Source of the DNA: Alphaproteobacteria bacterium
GTDB taxonomy: Bacteria > Pseudomonadota > Alphaproteobacteria > Rhizobiales > Xanthobacteraceae
Reading direction: 5' to 3'
DNA length: 64,000 nt
Assembly: GCA_016869215.1 (NCBI GenBank)
Contig: VGEP01000012.1
Coordinates: forward strand, 1 to 64,000
The translations under genes were made by a program, and so were the position numbers. Position 1 is the stretch's first letter; every line of letters begins with the position of its first letter. The notes below the pieces were generated by a model. That model saw only the letters and a program-made list of their open reading frames with translations, was not told the origin of the DNA and did not search any database. Of the stretch, positions 45,431 through 54,983 are shown piece by piece.

Positions 45431-46426
45431 ATGCACAGCGAAAGCCTGAAAATCCTGCTTGTCGTCGGAGCGCTGGCGGCCATCGCGGTCGTCGTTCCCA
45501 ACACCAATTCGTTCCTGATCCTGCTGGCGACGCGGGCGCTCGCCTTCGCGATCCTGGTGATGAGCGTCGATATTTTGCTCGGCTACACCGGCCTGCCCTC
45601 GCTCGGCCAGGCGGCGTACCTCGGCGTCGGCGCCTACATGACCGCGATTCTGGCGACCAAGTACCAGTTCGGCCTCGGCTACGACTTCTGGCTGGTCGTG
45701 GTGTTCGGCATCCTGGGCGGCGCGGCGCTCGCCGCCGTGTTCGGCCTGCTCGCGATCCGCGCCTCCGGCGTCTATTTCCTGATGATCACGCTCGCGCTCG
45801 GGCAATGCGTCTGGGGCCTCGCCTACCGCTGGAACTCGCTGACCGGCGGCGACAACGGCATCAATCTGCGGGAGCGGCCGAAGTTCGGCCTCGACCTGTC
45901 GAACGAGGTGACGTTTTTCTACGTCGTGTTCGCCTGCTTCGCGGTGTCGCTGCTGCTGATGTACACGCTGGTCCGCTCGCCGTTCGGGCGCAGCCTCGCG
46001 GGCATCCGCGAACGCGAATTGCGCATGAAAATTCTCGGCTACAACACCTGGCTGCACAAATATATCGCCTTCATCATCGCCGGCGCCTTCGGCGGCCTGT
46101 CGGGCGTGCTGTGGGCCCACACCGCGGGCATCGTGAGCCCGGAGAACGTGGTGCTGACCACGTCGGTCGACGCGCTGCTGATGGCGGTGCTGGGCGGCGC
46201 GGGCACGCTGATCGGCGGCGTGATCGGCTCGTTCATCGTGTTCGGCCTGCGCGAATATCTCAGCACGATCGTTCCGTGGTGGCAGTACGTGCTCGGCATC
46301 GTCTACATCCTGACGATCCTCTACCTGCCGACCGGATTGATGGGCATTCCGGAGCGCATCCGGCAGCGCCGCGCCAGCGCGCAGCGCCGCAACGACGCAA
46401 AGAAATTGGCACCCGCGGCCTCGTGA
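45431..46426 (+). CDS. LivM-family ABC permease, operon 1
   Basis: A 331-residue second permease: MSVDILLGYTGLPSLGQAAYLGVGAYMTAI is the LivM signature, followed by GVYFLMITLALGQ, the GIRERELRMKILGYNTWLHK coupling loop and SVDALLMAVLGGAGTLIGGVIGS. Ends with a basic cytoplasmic tail. Normal length for the family, unlike the LivM protein of the second cassette. The binding-protein gene follows after 38 bases. Confidence 0.92.
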   Translation: MHSESLKILLVVGALAAIAVVVPNTNSFLILLATRALAFAILVMSVDILLGYTGLPSLGQAAYLGVGAYMTAILATKYQFGLGYDFWLVVVFGILGGAALAAVFGLLAIRASGVYFLMITLALGQCVWGLAYRWNSLTGGDNGINLRERPKFGLDLSNEVTFFYVVFACFAVSLLLMYTLVRSPFGRSLAGIRERELRMKILGYNTWLHKYIAFIIAGAFGGLSGVLWAHTAGIVSPENVVLTTSVDALLMAVLGGAGTLIGGVIGSFIVFGLREYLSTIVPWWQYVLGIVYILTILYLPTGLMGIPERIRQRRASAQRRNDAKKLAPAAS

Positions 46427-46464
46427 GGCGACTTTCGGGATCGCGGCAACAAGGGAGCAGGACA

Positions 46465-47721
46465 ATGAAGGACACGTTGCTACGGCGGCTCGGCCCGGCA
46501 CTGTTGGGCGGCTGCTTCGCATTTTCGTTCACCGTCGGCGCCAAATCCGAAGAGCTGCGGATCGGCTACCTCGCCCCGACCACCGGCATCTTCGCGCAGG
46601 TCGGCAAGGACATGGTCGACGGCTTCCGGATGTATCTGGAGGAACGCAAGAACAAGCTCGGCGGCGCCGACATCAAGTTCATCGTCGAGGACGAGCAGGG
46701 CAAGCCCGACACCGCGGTCACCAAGGCCAAGAAGCTCATCCTCCAGGACAAGGTGCACATGATCGTCGGCGGGCTTCTGGCCTCGACCGGCTATGCGCTC
46801 GCGCCGGTCAGCACCAGCGAGAAGGTGCTCTACGTCAACCCGATCGCGGCCGCCGACGACCTCACCCAGCGCGACTTCGCCAAGTATCCGTTCCACGTGC
46901 GCACCGGCTGGACCTCGTCGCAGCCGAGCCACCCGTTCGGCCAGTGGGCCTGCGAGCAGGGCTACAAGCGCATCGTCGCCGTCGGCGCCGACTACGCCTT
47001 CGGGTACGAGGTGGTGGGCGGCTTCCAGCGCGCCTTCGAGGCCTGCGGCGGACAGATCGTGCAGAAGATCTGGCCCCCGCTCGGCACCAAGGACTTCGGA
47101 CCCTACATCCCGACCATCCGCGCCGACGCCGACGCGATCTTCTCGCTGATGGTGGGCCCGATGTCGCTGCAGTTCCCCAAGCAGCTCTCGGGCGCCGGCA
47201 ACAAGAAGCCGGTGATCGGCGGCGGCACGAGCTATGACGAGTTCGTCCTGCCGGCGATGGGCGACGAAGTGCTCGGCCATGTGTCGGCGCTGCAATACAG
47301 CGCGGCCCTCGACACGCCCAAGAACGCCGCGTTCGTGAAGGCCTATCGCACCAAGTACGGCAAGGTCCCGTCGTACTATTCGGAGAGCAACTACACGACC
47401 GCGCAGATGATCGAAGCGGTCATGGCGCAGAACAAGGGCAAGTTCCCCGGCGCCGAGACCTTCATCAAGCAGCTCGTGGCGCTCAAGGTCGACGCCGTGC
47501 GCGGGCCGGTGTCGTTCGACGACATGCGCAACCCGGTGCACAACATCTACGTCAAGAAGGTCGAGAAGAAGCAGATGTTCGGCTACAACAAGCCGGAGCT
47601 CTGGAACACCGTCATCAAGACCTATCCGAACGTCGGCCAGTTCGGGCAGTTCAAGAAGGACGAGTTCCTGAAGACGCCGGTCTATAACCGCGACTTCCCG
47701 CCCTGCAAGTTCTGCAAGTAA
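46465..47721 (+). CDS. ABC transporter substrate-binding protein, operon 1
   Basis: A 418-residue periplasmic binding protein of the Leu/Ile/Val class (peripla_BP_6). Signal peptide about 1-28 (GPALLGGCFAFSFTVGAKSEE). Mature start LRIGYLAPTTGIFAQVGKDMVDGFRMYLEE, then KFIVEDEQGKPDTAVTKAKKLI and VAVGADYAFGYEVVGGF typify the family. It ends PPCKFCK, a CxxC pair at the extreme C-terminus that could form a disulfide. A large insert suggests a substrate other than simple amino acids. GGGAGCAGG precedes the ATG at 46465. Confidence 0.92.
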   Translation: MKDTLLRRLGPALLGGCFAFSFTVGAKSEELRIGYLAPTTGIFAQVGKDMVDGFRMYLEERKNKLGGADIKFIVEDEQGKPDTAVTKAKKLILQDKVHMIVGGLLASTGYALAPVSTSEKVLYVNPIAAADDLTQRDFAKYPFHVRTGWTSSQPSHPFGQWACEQGYKRIVAVGADYAFGYEVVGGFQRAFEACGGQIVQKIWPPLGTKDFGPYIPTIRADADAIFSLMVGPMSLQFPKQLSGAGNKKPVIGGGTSYDEFVLPAMGDEVLGHVSALQYSAALDTPKNAAFVKAYRTKYGKVPSYYSESNYTTAQMIEAVMAQNKGKFPGAETFIKQLVALKVDAVRGPVSFDDMRNPVHNIYVKKVEKKQMFGYNKPELWNTVIKTYPNVGQFGQFKKDEFLKTPVYNRDFPPCKFCK

Positions 47722-47789
47722 CAGGCAACCGGACCGGGGCGCCGCACGCGGCGTTCCGGTTCCGACCATCGGACCTATGTGGGTTTGAC

Positions 47790-48560
47790 GTGAGCAGCGA
47801 CACCAGCATAGAAGGCGGCACGCCCGTCCTCGAATTGAACGGCCTGTCCAAGAGCTTCGGCGGACTGCACGCCGTGCGCGGCGTCACGCTCAAGATCATG
47901 CCCGGCGACCGCAAGGCGATCATCGGTCCGAACGGCGCGGGCAAGACCACGCTGTTCAACCTCATCACCGGCATATTCCCGTCGAGCTCCGGCCAGGTGC
48001 TGCTGTTCGGCCGGGACGTCACGACGTGGCAGAGCCACCAGCGCACCGCGCTCGGCATGGCGCGCACGTTCCAGATCACCAGTCTGTTCCCCAAGCTCAC
48101 CGTGCTCGACAACGTGCTGCTGGCGATCCAGGGCCTGCGGCCGTCGAAATTCGTGATGTGGCGCTTCATGTCGTCGTACCGCGACGTTTACGACAAGGCG
48201 CACCAGCTTCTGGAGCAAGCCGCGTTCCTCGACCGCAAGGACACCGAGGTCCGTTACCTGTCGCACGGCGAGCAGCGCCAGCTCGAAATCGTGCTGGGGC
48301 TGGCGAGCGATCCCAAAGTGCTGCTGCTCGACGAGCCGGCTGCGGGCCTCTCTTCCGGCGAGTCGGTCGAGATGGCGCACTTCCTGATGCGGCTCGATCC
48401 GAAGCTCGCGATCCTTTTGATCGAGCACGACATGGACGTGGTGTTCGACGTGGCGCGGGAGATTTCGGTCCTGCACTTCGGCGAAGTGCTGGAGACGGGA
48501 ACGCCGGACCAGATCAAGAAGAGCCAGAAGGTCCAGGAAATCTACCTGGGAACGGGCTGA
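47790..48560 (+). CDS. LivG-family ABC ATPase, operon 1
   Basis: A 256-residue ATPase: Walker A GPNGAGKTT (about 47-55), signature LSHGEQRQLEI, Walker B VLLLDEPAAGLS, and the switch His in LIEHDMDVV. The start is GTG at 47790. It follows the binding-protein gene by 68 bases and precedes the LivF-type ATPase by 18, completing a normal SBP-HMGF set. Confidence 0.93.
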   Translation: MSSDTSIEGGTPVLELNGLSKSFGGLHAVRGVTLKIMPGDRKAIIGPNGAGKTTLFNLITGIFPSSSGQVLLFGRDVTTWQSHQRTALGMARTFQITSLFPKLTVLDNVLLAIQGLRPSKFVMWRFMSSYRDVYDKAHQLLEQAAFLDRKDTEVRYLSHGEQRQLEIVLGLASDPKVLLLDEPAAGLSSGESVEMAHFLMRLDPKLAILLIEHDMDVVFDVAREISVLHFGEVLETGTPDQIKKSQKVQEIYLGTG

Positions 48561-48578
48561 CGGGGGCGCGCGGAAGCC

Positions 48579-49280
48579 ATGGCGATCTTGGAAGTCCAGG
48601 ACATCCACACCTACTACGGCGACGCCTACGTGCTGCAAGGGCTGTCGCTGACGCTGGAACAGGGCCAGATCCTCGGCCTGCTCGGCCGCAACGGCGTCGG
48701 CAAGTCGACGCTGGTCAATTCCATCGTCGGCTTCACGCCGCCCCGCCGCGGCAAGATCGTGTTCAAGGGCGCCGATATCACCAATACGTCGTCGTTCGAG
48801 ACCGTGCGCAGCGGGATGGGCCTGGTGCCGCAGGGCCGCCGCGTGTTCCCGACGCTCAGCGTCGAGGAGAACCTGCTGGTCGCCGAGCGGCATATGGAAC
48901 GCCACGGCTGGAACCTGGAGCGTGTCTACGATCTGTTCCCGCGCCTGCGCGAGCGGCGCAATCAGCGCGCCAAGACGCTGTCGGGCGGCGAGCAACAGAT
49001 GCTCGCCATCGGCCGCGGCCTGATGACCAATCCGGACTGCCTGATCATGGACGAGCCGTCAGAAGGGCTCGCGCCGATCATCATCCAGGGCGTCTGGGAG
49101 GCGGTGGAGAAGCTGAAGGCCGAGGGCCTGTCGATCCTGCTGGTCGAGCAGAACGCATCGCTGGCGCTGAAGCTCGTCGACTACGTGCACGTCATGAGCA
49201 AGGGCCAGGTGGTCTATTCGGCGACGCCGGACGAGTTGCGCAACAACGAAGAGATCAAGTCGAGCTATCTCGGCATTTGA
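48579..49280 (+). CDS. LivF-family ABC ATPase, operon 1
   Basis: A 233-residue ATPase: Walker A GRNGVGKST, the LivF-type VPQGRRVFPTLSVEENL loop, signature LSGGEQQML, and Walker B CLIMDEPSEGLAP. GAAGCC precedes the ATG. It ends the operon; a GAGCATGATC-type element lies 22 bases downstream. Confidence 0.93.
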   Translation: MAILEVQDIHTYYGDAYVLQGLSLTLEQGQILGLLGRNGVGKSTLVNSIVGFTPPRRGKIVFKGADITNTSSFETVRSGMGLVPQGRRVFPTLSVEENLLVAERHMERHGWNLERVYDLFPRLRERRNQRAKTLSGGEQQMLAIGRGLMTNPDCLIMDEPSEGLAPIIIQGVWEAVEKLKAEGLSILLVEQNASLALKLVDYVHVMSKGQVVYSATPDELRNNEEIKSSYLGI

Positions 49281-49302
49281 CCGCCGCACGGGCATCTCGT
49301 TT

Positions 49303-49375
49303 GAGCATGATCTTTTCCGAAAGCCGGTTCCCGCCCCGGATCAAGTCCGGGGCAGGCTTTCTCGGGATCAAGCTC
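49303..49375. repeat. GAGCATGATC-type palindromic element, copy 2, with nested palindrome
   Basis: Arms GAGCATGATC (49303-49312) and GATCAAGCTC (49366-49375). Inside, CCCCGGA (49334-49340) and TCCGGGG (49346-49352) around TCAAG form a separate palindrome, apparently inserted in the core AAAGCCGGTTCCCG. On the minus strand the TRAP large-permease stop TAG reads into AGCTTGATC. Compare 385-433. Confidence 0.7.
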
Positions 49376-50718
49376 TACCACCAACTCCACCTCTGGCCCA
49401 CCAGGACCAGAGAGAGCCACGGGAACAGCACGCACAGTGCAAGCACCGCGACCATGGTCAGCGTCATGGGCATCGTGCCCTTGAAGATGTCCCAGGTCGT
49501 AATGCGCTGATCTTCGAGATTTGCCTTGACCACGAACACCGCGAGGCCGAGCGGCGGCGTCAGGAGTCCGATCTCGATGGCGATGATGCTGATAAGACCC
49601 AGCCATACGAGGTTGACGCCGAACGAATCGAACACGGGGATCACGAACGGCAGCACGATCAGCATGATCGAGACCGAATCGAGGAAGCAGCCCAGCACCA
49701 CCAGCACCAGCAGGTAGCCGATCAGCACCGGCAGGAATCCGAGATTGGACTGCTGCAGCCACTGCCCCACGGCGTAAGGCAATCCGGAAAGCGTCAGCAT
49801 CTGCGAGTAGAGCGCCGCCGCCATCAGCAGGAAGCAGATCGCCGCGGTGACGCGGCCGGTCTCCAGCGCCACCTGCCAGAACGTCTTGAGCGTCAGTTCG
49901 CGCCGCAACAGCGCGATCAGGAACGCGGTCAAGGCACCCGCACCCCCCGCCTCGGTCGGAGTAAAGAAGCCGCCGTAAATGCCGCCCAGCACGGTCCCGA
50001 CCAGGATCACGATCGGCAGGACCTTCTTGATCATTTCGACCGAAGACGCGCCTGCGAGCGTGCCCCGGTACACGCCTTCCAGCGCCTTCGGATCGACGGC
50101 GACGAAGCCTGGGAGAAAATAGGCGAGCAACAGGATCGTCACACAGAACGCAGTGGCAAGAAGGATGCCCGGCAGAATGCCCGCGGTGAACAGATCGCCG
50201 ATCGACACGTTGGCGATGACGCCGAAAATGATCATCAGGATGCTGGGCGGGATCAGCATGCCGAGCACCGAGCTGCCGGCCACGACCCCGACCGAGAAAT
50301 GCGGCGTGTGACCGTGCCGGATCATTTCCGGCACTGCGACCTTGGTGAAGACCGAGGCCGAGGCGATGGTGGTTCCGGTGCAGGCCGCGAACACGGCGTT
50401 GGCCGCGACCGTCGCCACCCCGAGCGCGCCGCGAATGCGCCGCATCAGCATCGCCGCCACGTCGAAGGTGTCGCGCCCCATGTTCGTCACCGACACGAAC
50501 AGGCCCATCAGGATGAACATGGGGATGACCGCGTAGGCGTCCGACGCAATCGACGTGGAAACCGAGCTGGCCAGGAGCTTGCCGGCGACGGCAAGGCCCT
50601 TGATCGCCCACACCCCGACGAACGACAGCAGAAGCAGAGCCACGCCGATGTGCATGCCGGTCTGGATCAGAACCAGGCTGCACAGCAGGCAAAGGGTGCC
50701 GATGGCGACTTCGCTCAT
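49375..50718 (-). CDS. TRAP transporter large permease (DctM family)
   Basis: A 447-residue, about 12-helix membrane subunit. Typical: HIGVALLLLSFVGVWAI near the N-terminus, TGTTIASASVFTKVAVPEM, SSVLGMLIPPSILMIIFGV, PTEAGGAGALTAFLIALL and IEIGLLTPPLGLAVFVVK. The start at 50718 (MSEVAIG) lies 4 bases after the small permease. Transcription order is SBP, small, large. Its stop codon abuts a palindromic element. Sodium-coupled uptake of an organic acid is expected. Confidence 0.94.
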   Translation of the reverse strand: MSEVAIGTLCLLCSLVLIQTGMHIGVALLLLSFVGVWAIKGLAVAGKLLASSVSTSIASDAYAVIPMFILMGLFVSVTNMGRDTFDVAAMLMRRIRGALGVATVAANAVFAACTGTTIASASVFTKVAVPEMIRHGHTPHFSVGVVAGSSVLGMLIPPSILMIIFGVIANVSIGDLFTAGILPGILLATAFCVTILLLAYFLPGFVAVDPKALEGVYRGTLAGASSVEMIKKVLPIVILVGTVLGGIYGGFFTPTEAGGAGALTAFLIALLRRELTLKTFWQVALETGRVTAAICFLLMAAALYSQMLTLSGLPYAVGQWLQQSNLGFLPVLIGYLLVLVVLGCFLDSVSIMLIVLPFVIPVFDSFGVNLVWLGLISIIAIEIGLLTPPLGLAVFVVKANLEDQRITTWDIFKGTMPMTLTMVAVLALCVLFPWLSLVLVGQRWSWW

Positions 50719-50722
50719 GGCG

Positions 50723-51289
50723 TCACGCCGGACCGCGCCCGGCCGCACTCACGGCAAGGCGGTAGGCGTCGATGACGAACTGCACCGCCGTTGCGGCGGC
50801 CCCTGTCACGACAATCGCCATGAACGGCCAGATCGGGATTTCGACCACGCCGGCGGTCCCGGAGTAGTAACCGCCACGATAGTTGGCGACCATGATCGGC
50901 CAGACGTAGATCACGATGATCGTCATCAGCGCCGCGCCGATCACATGGAACGCGGAATAGAGCGCGGCCGACAGCCGCGGATGCGACTTCGCGATCAGGC
51001 GTATGAAGATGTCGTTGGAGACGTGGCGGTCCTCCTGCAGGGTGTTCGCCATCTGCAGGAAGACCACCGCGACGATCGAAAGGCCGATGAACTCGTTGAC
51101 GCCCGGAATCGGCCGGTTGAACAGAACGCGGCCCAGCACGTCGAAATTCACCGATAGCGCCATCGTCAGGATCAACAGCGTCCCGGCGACGTTGAGAATC
51201 TGGGTCAGATAGCGGAACCGCAAGAACCGTCGGGCGCCGGAATCCGGCGCCCGCGGCTGAGGCGTAGGTGGAGCGGTCTGCCGATCCAT
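50723..51289 (-). CDS. TRAP transporter small permease (DctQ family)
   Basis: A 188-residue protein with four membrane helices (about 26-48, 62-84, 112-134, 150-172) and the DctQ pattern FDVLGRVLFNRPIPGVNEFIGL. It lies between the binding protein (14 bases) and large permease (4 bases), so all three are cotranscribed. Confidence 0.92.
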   Translation of the reverse strand: MDRQTAPPTPQPRAPDSGARRFLRFRYLTQILNVAGTLLILTMALSVNFDVLGRVLFNRPIPGVNEFIGLSIVAVVFLQMANTLQEDRHVSNDIFIRLIAKSHPRLSAALYSAFHVIGAALMTIIVIYVWPIMVANYRGGYYSGTAGVVEIPIWPFMAIVVTGAAATAVQFVIDAYRLAVSAAGRGPA

Positions 51290-51303
51290 CCGCGCGGCGG
51301 GAG

Positions 51304-52380
51304 CTACTTCTTATCCCAGTCGCGCACCGGCTTGGCGCCGCCCCGGCGCAGCTCGTTCATGTAGGCCTGCAGAACACGGTCTCCCGGCAGGCCGGCCTTG
51401 GTGGCGCGGTCGGCCCATTCCTTGGCGACGTTCGGCATGGCGTTGGCCCATTTCACCTGCTCGGCGCGCGGCAGGTCGAAGGTCTTGCCGTTCGGGAACT
51501 TGGGAACGGAGGCGTAGGCCGCGTTGCCGGCATCGAGCTGAACCTTGTCGGCGGCGGCGGTCCAGGCCTGGCCGGCCTCGCGCAGGATCTTCTGCAGCTC
51601 CGGCGGCAGCTTCTGATAGACACCCTTGTTGATGATCAGCGCCGCGGCGTACTGCGCGCCGAACCCGACCTTGGTCACGTAGGGCGCGGCCTCGGGATAC
51701 TTCATCCCGGGGATCGCCGACGGGAAGATGATGAAGCCATCGACCACGCCGGTCTTGGCGCTGTTGTAGTACAGCGTCATGTTGCTCTGGACCGGCGTCG
51801 CGCCAGTGCCGCGCAGCCATTGCAGCGCCGCGCCCGCGGTCGCGATCTTCTTGCCCTTGACGTCTTCGAACTTCTGCACCGCGAAGGTCGAGAACAGCTC
51901 GTAGGAGTCGTAGCTCGACCCTGCGAGACGGACCACGCCGAACTTGTCGTATTGCGCGGTGAACTCCGGTATCGAGGCATGCAGCCGGTCGATCGCCTTG
52001 CCGACCGCGACCACGTCGCTGGTGGCGAACGGGGTCATGAAGGAAATCTGCTCCAGCGGCAGCTTGTCCGGATGGAAGATCGTGGGCTCGAATCCGATGT
52101 CTGCGATGCCGTCGCGGGTGCCTTCCAGCACCATCGTCGGCTTCAGCAGCGAGCCGGCATAGGCTTCTTTCCAGTTGATCTTGATGTTGAGGTTGGCGGC
52201 CTTGATCCGCTTCTCGACCTCGGGGATGAAGAATTCGCTGACCATCGCCAGCGGCCGCATGGCGCGGGTCGGCTGGCCGGCCGCGACCGTCAGATTGATC
52301 TGCTGCTGGGCGAATGCTTCCGGCGCCGCCATCAGGGCGCCGATCGCGCACGCAATCGTGGTAGTGGAAATCCTGCGCAT
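51304..52380 (-). CDS. TRAP transporter substrate-binding protein (DctP family)
   Basis: A 358-residue periplasmic protein with signal peptide (1-24, APEAFAQQ). Mature start INLTVAAGQPTRAMRPLAMVSEFFIPEVEKR, then KEAYAGSLLKPTMVLEGTRDG and GKKIATAGAALQWLRGTGATPVQ. The usual conserved Arg region is present, so a carboxylate ligand is likely. First gene of the leftward TRAP operon; the 215-bp gap to the divergent amidohydrolase holds the promoter. Confidence 0.93.
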   Translation of the reverse strand: MRRISTTTIACAIGALMAAPEAFAQQQINLTVAAGQPTRAMRPLAMVSEFFIPEVEKRIKAANLNIKINWKEAYAGSLLKPTMVLEGTRDGIADIGFEPTIFHPDKLPLEQISFMTPFATSDVVAVGKAIDRLHASIPEFTAQYDKFGVVRLAGSSYDSYELFSTFAVQKFEDVKGKKIATAGAALQWLRGTGATPVQSNMTLYYNSAKTGVVDGFIIFPSAIPGMKYPEAAPYVTKVGFGAQYAAALIINKGVYQKLPPELQKILREAGQAWTAAADKVQLDAGNAAYASVPKFPNGKTFDLPRAEQVKWANAMPNVAKEWADRATKAGLPGDRVLQAYMNELRRGGAKPVRDWDKK

Positions 52381-52595
52381 TTTTGTCCCTCCCTGAACCC
52401 ATGCGCGGCCGCTTCCGGGCCCCGCTTCTTCTCGGTTGGCTGAACTATATCAGCCGCCCGAACGGGCCGGAAGCCGACGCCGATTTCGCCGCACGCGCTG
52501 CCCACTTGCCTGCCCAACGCAATTGAAACCCGCGCGTGCAGCGGCTAGTGGAACGTCCTGCCGCATGGGCGGCGACGACGAAGCGGGGACCGGGC

Positions 52596-53660
52596 ATGGC
52601 CGACATCTGGAACAAGTACGAGCCGACGGCGGCGCGCAAGCGCGGGCGGCCGGGACGCGAGACCAGGCCCGAGACCCTGACCGTCGACATGCACGCCCAC
52701 GTGGCCGTGCCGCGCGCCGCCGAAATCGCAGGGCCGCACATCGATCCGTCCAAGGTCCCGCTCGACCATTTCTCGACCCCCGAGACCAAGGCGATCATGG
52801 CCAAGCAGGCCGCCGACATCGCCGACCGCATCCGCGCCACCGACGCGCGCTTCCGCGTCATGGACGACATGGGCGTGGACATGCAGCTGATCTCGCCCGG
52901 CCCGCCGCAGATCTATTACACCGTGCCGGCCGACATTGCGGTGCAGGCGACGCGCGCGCTCAACGACGGCATCGCGGAATACATTGGCAAGCACCGGGAC
53001 CGGCTGATCGCGCTCGGCAGCGTGCCGATGCAGGACGCCGGCGAAGCGGTGAAGGAGCTTGAGCGTTGCATGACGCAGCTCAAGTTCAAGGGCGTCGAAA
53101 TCCTGACCAACGTGGCGGGCGCCGAATTGTCGGACCCGGCCTTCGCGCCGTTCTGGAAGAAGGCCGAGGAGCTCGGCGCGCTGGTGATGATCCATCCCAA
53201 CGGCTTCACCGAGGCGGGGCGGCTGAGCCGGTTCTATTTCAACAACGTCATCGGCAATCCGCTCGATACGACCATCGCGTTGCACTACCTGATCTTCGAC
53301 GGCATTCTGGAGCGGCATCCCAACCTGAAGATTTTCGCCGTCCACGGCGGCGGCTATCTCGGCGCCTATCACGGCCGCATCGACCACGCCTGGGGCGCAC
53401 GCTCGGATTCGCACGGCGCGCTGCCGAAGCCGCCGACGCACTATCTGAAGAAAATCTACTTCGACACCGTGGTGTTTACGCCGGTCCAGCTCGAAGCGCT
53501 GGTCAAGACCTTCGGCGCCGACCATGTGGTGCTCGGCACCGACTTTCCGTTCGACATGACGGACTTCGACCCGGTCGAGCACGTCGTCTCGACCGGCTTC
53601 GACGCCTCGACGACGGCGGCGATCTGCGGCGGCAACGCCAAGAGACTGCTGGGGCTGTAG
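52596..53660 (+). CDS. Amidohydrolase-family protein, ACMSD-like decarboxylase/hydrolase
   Basis: A 354-residue TIM-barrel metalloprotein. Metal and catalytic sites: VDMHAHV (HxH), MIHPNGF, FAVHGGGYLG and GTDFPFD with the late Asp. This set fits the amidohydrolase_2 group that includes ACMSD, gamma-resorcylate and 5-carboxyvanillate decarboxylases. AGCGGGGACC lies upstream of the ATG at 52596. Divergent from the TRAP operon and convergent with an FAD monooxygenase, so an aromatic-acid step is plausible. Confidence 0.9.
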   Translation: MADIWNKYEPTAARKRGRPGRETRPETLTVDMHAHVAVPRAAEIAGPHIDPSKVPLDHFSTPETKAIMAKQAADIADRIRATDARFRVMDDMGVDMQLISPGPPQIYYTVPADIAVQATRALNDGIAEYIGKHRDRLIALGSVPMQDAGEAVKELERCMTQLKFKGVEILTNVAGAELSDPAFAPFWKKAEELGALVMIHPNGFTEAGRLSRFYFNNVIGNPLDTTIALHYLIFDGILERHPNLKIFAVHGGGYLGAYHGRIDHAWGARSDSHGALPKPPTHYLKKIYFDTVVFTPVQLEALVKTFGADHVVLGTDFPFDMTDFDPVEHVVSTGFDASTTAAICGGNAKRLLGL

Positions 53661-53696
53661 CGAACGCCCGGAGAAGCGCTCGCGCCGGTGCGTGCG

Positions 53697-54929
53697 TTAC
53701 GTCTCCAGAAAATCCAGCAATGCCGTCTCGCGGATCACCGCCTCGGCGGTGCTGTGGCGGGCCGAGCGCGCCTGCTCTTCCAGGGTGCGGGTGGCCTGCA
53801 GGTAAGCGCCGAGATGGCGCGCCCACTCGATGATCCGGTGGCCGACCGCAAGACGCTCCGACTCGAAGCGTCTGAGCGCCGGCTCGATATCCTCGATGGC
53901 GACGGCATTGGCGAGCGCCTCGGCGTCCTCCGCTGCCTTGGAGACGCCGGCTCCGACATGGGGCCGCGCCACGAACGCCGCGTCCCCGACGATCGCGACC
54001 CGCCCGAACGCCATGCGCGGCGTCGCGAGATCGTAGATCGGCTGCAACACCGGCTCATCCATCAGGCGCGCAACGGCCCGCATCTGCGGCGCGATGAGGC
54101 GCTCCGCCGCCGCCCGCATCGCGGCAATCGCATCGCGGCGGATCAGCGGCGGCGGGATCGAGATCGTATGCGTCGTCCCGCGCTCGTCGGTGAGTAGCCA
54201 TTGCAACTCGGTCCGCTCGTCGGCCGGGCGATACCAGACCACGTTGTAACGGCGATGGCCCGGCCGCAGATCGTTGTCCGGCCCCGCGACCGGATAGCCC
54301 AGAAACTGCTCGCCGGGCGGCAGGCAGAAGGTCAGAAACTCGAATACCTCGCGGTGGATGTCCGGCGGAAACGCACCTTCCGCCACCAGCGCGCGCCAGG
54401 CGACATAGCCTGCATAGAGCGGGCCGAGCTCCGGCAAAACCTGTTGCCGGACCGTGGAACGGATGCCGTCGGCGCCGATCAGCAGTTCGGCCTCGGCTGT
54501 GCTGCCGTCGCTGAAATGCGCTGTGACCGAGCGGCTCGATTGCTCGAAACCCTTCAGGCCGACGCCGCGCTTGTAGAGGTCCGCGGGGAATGCGTCGCGG
54601 AGCATCCGGTACAGGCGCTCCCAGGCGGTCAGCGTCTGCGGCCGCTGGTGTTCGCAAACGATCCGGCCGTCGACGTCGAGCACCCGGCGGGTCGACATCT
54701 TCACGCCGAGGTCGACCGGATCGATGCCGAGAGCGCGCAGCATATCCGACACGACGGGCTGGGCGACGATGCCGGCCCCGCGGCCCGCCAGTTCGCTGTC
54801 GACGCGCTCGTAGATCTGCACGTCGAACCCGCGCTGCCGCAGCATCAGCCCCGCGAACAAGCCGCTCATCGAGCCGCCGATCACGATCGCCCGTTTGGGC
54901 GCGGCGGCCCCCGGCACTGCATCGACCAT
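53697..54929 (-). CDS. FAD-dependent aromatic monooxygenase (dihydroxypyridine-hydroxylase-like)
   Basis: A 410-residue class A flavoprotein monooxygenase: dinucleotide loop AIVIGGSMSGLFAGLMLRQRG, the ELLIGADGIRSTVR motif (DG), and the second FAD motif GRVAIVGDAAFVARPHVGAGVSKAAEDA. The GGSMSGL start and GAGIVAQP segment recall 2,6-dihydroxypyridine 3-hydroxylase more than p-hydroxybenzoate hydroxylase. It would hydroxylate an electron-rich ring with NAD(P)H and O2. Convergent with the amidohydrolase, divergent from a cupin. Confidence 0.9.
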   Translation of the reverse strand: MVDAVPGAAAPKRAIVIGGSMSGLFAGLMLRQRGFDVQIYERVDSELAGRGAGIVAQPVVSDMLRALGIDPVDLGVKMSTRRVLDVDGRIVCEHQRPQTLTAWERLYRMLRDAFPADLYKRGVGLKGFEQSSRSVTAHFSDGSTAEAELLIGADGIRSTVRQQVLPELGPLYAGYVAWRALVAEGAFPPDIHREVFEFLTFCLPPGEQFLGYPVAGPDNDLRPGHRRYNVVWYRPADERTELQWLLTDERGTTHTISIPPPLIRRDAIAAMRAAAERLIAPQMRAVARLMDEPVLQPIYDLATPRMAFGRVAIVGDAAFVARPHVGAGVSKAAEDAEALANAVAIEDIEPALRRFESERLAVGHRIIEWARHLGAYLQATRTLEEQARSARHSTAEAVIRETALLDFLET

Positions 54930-54983
54930 TTTTCCGTCCGGCGTTTCCGCCTATATTGTGCCAACAACCCGCAGAGGATTGCC

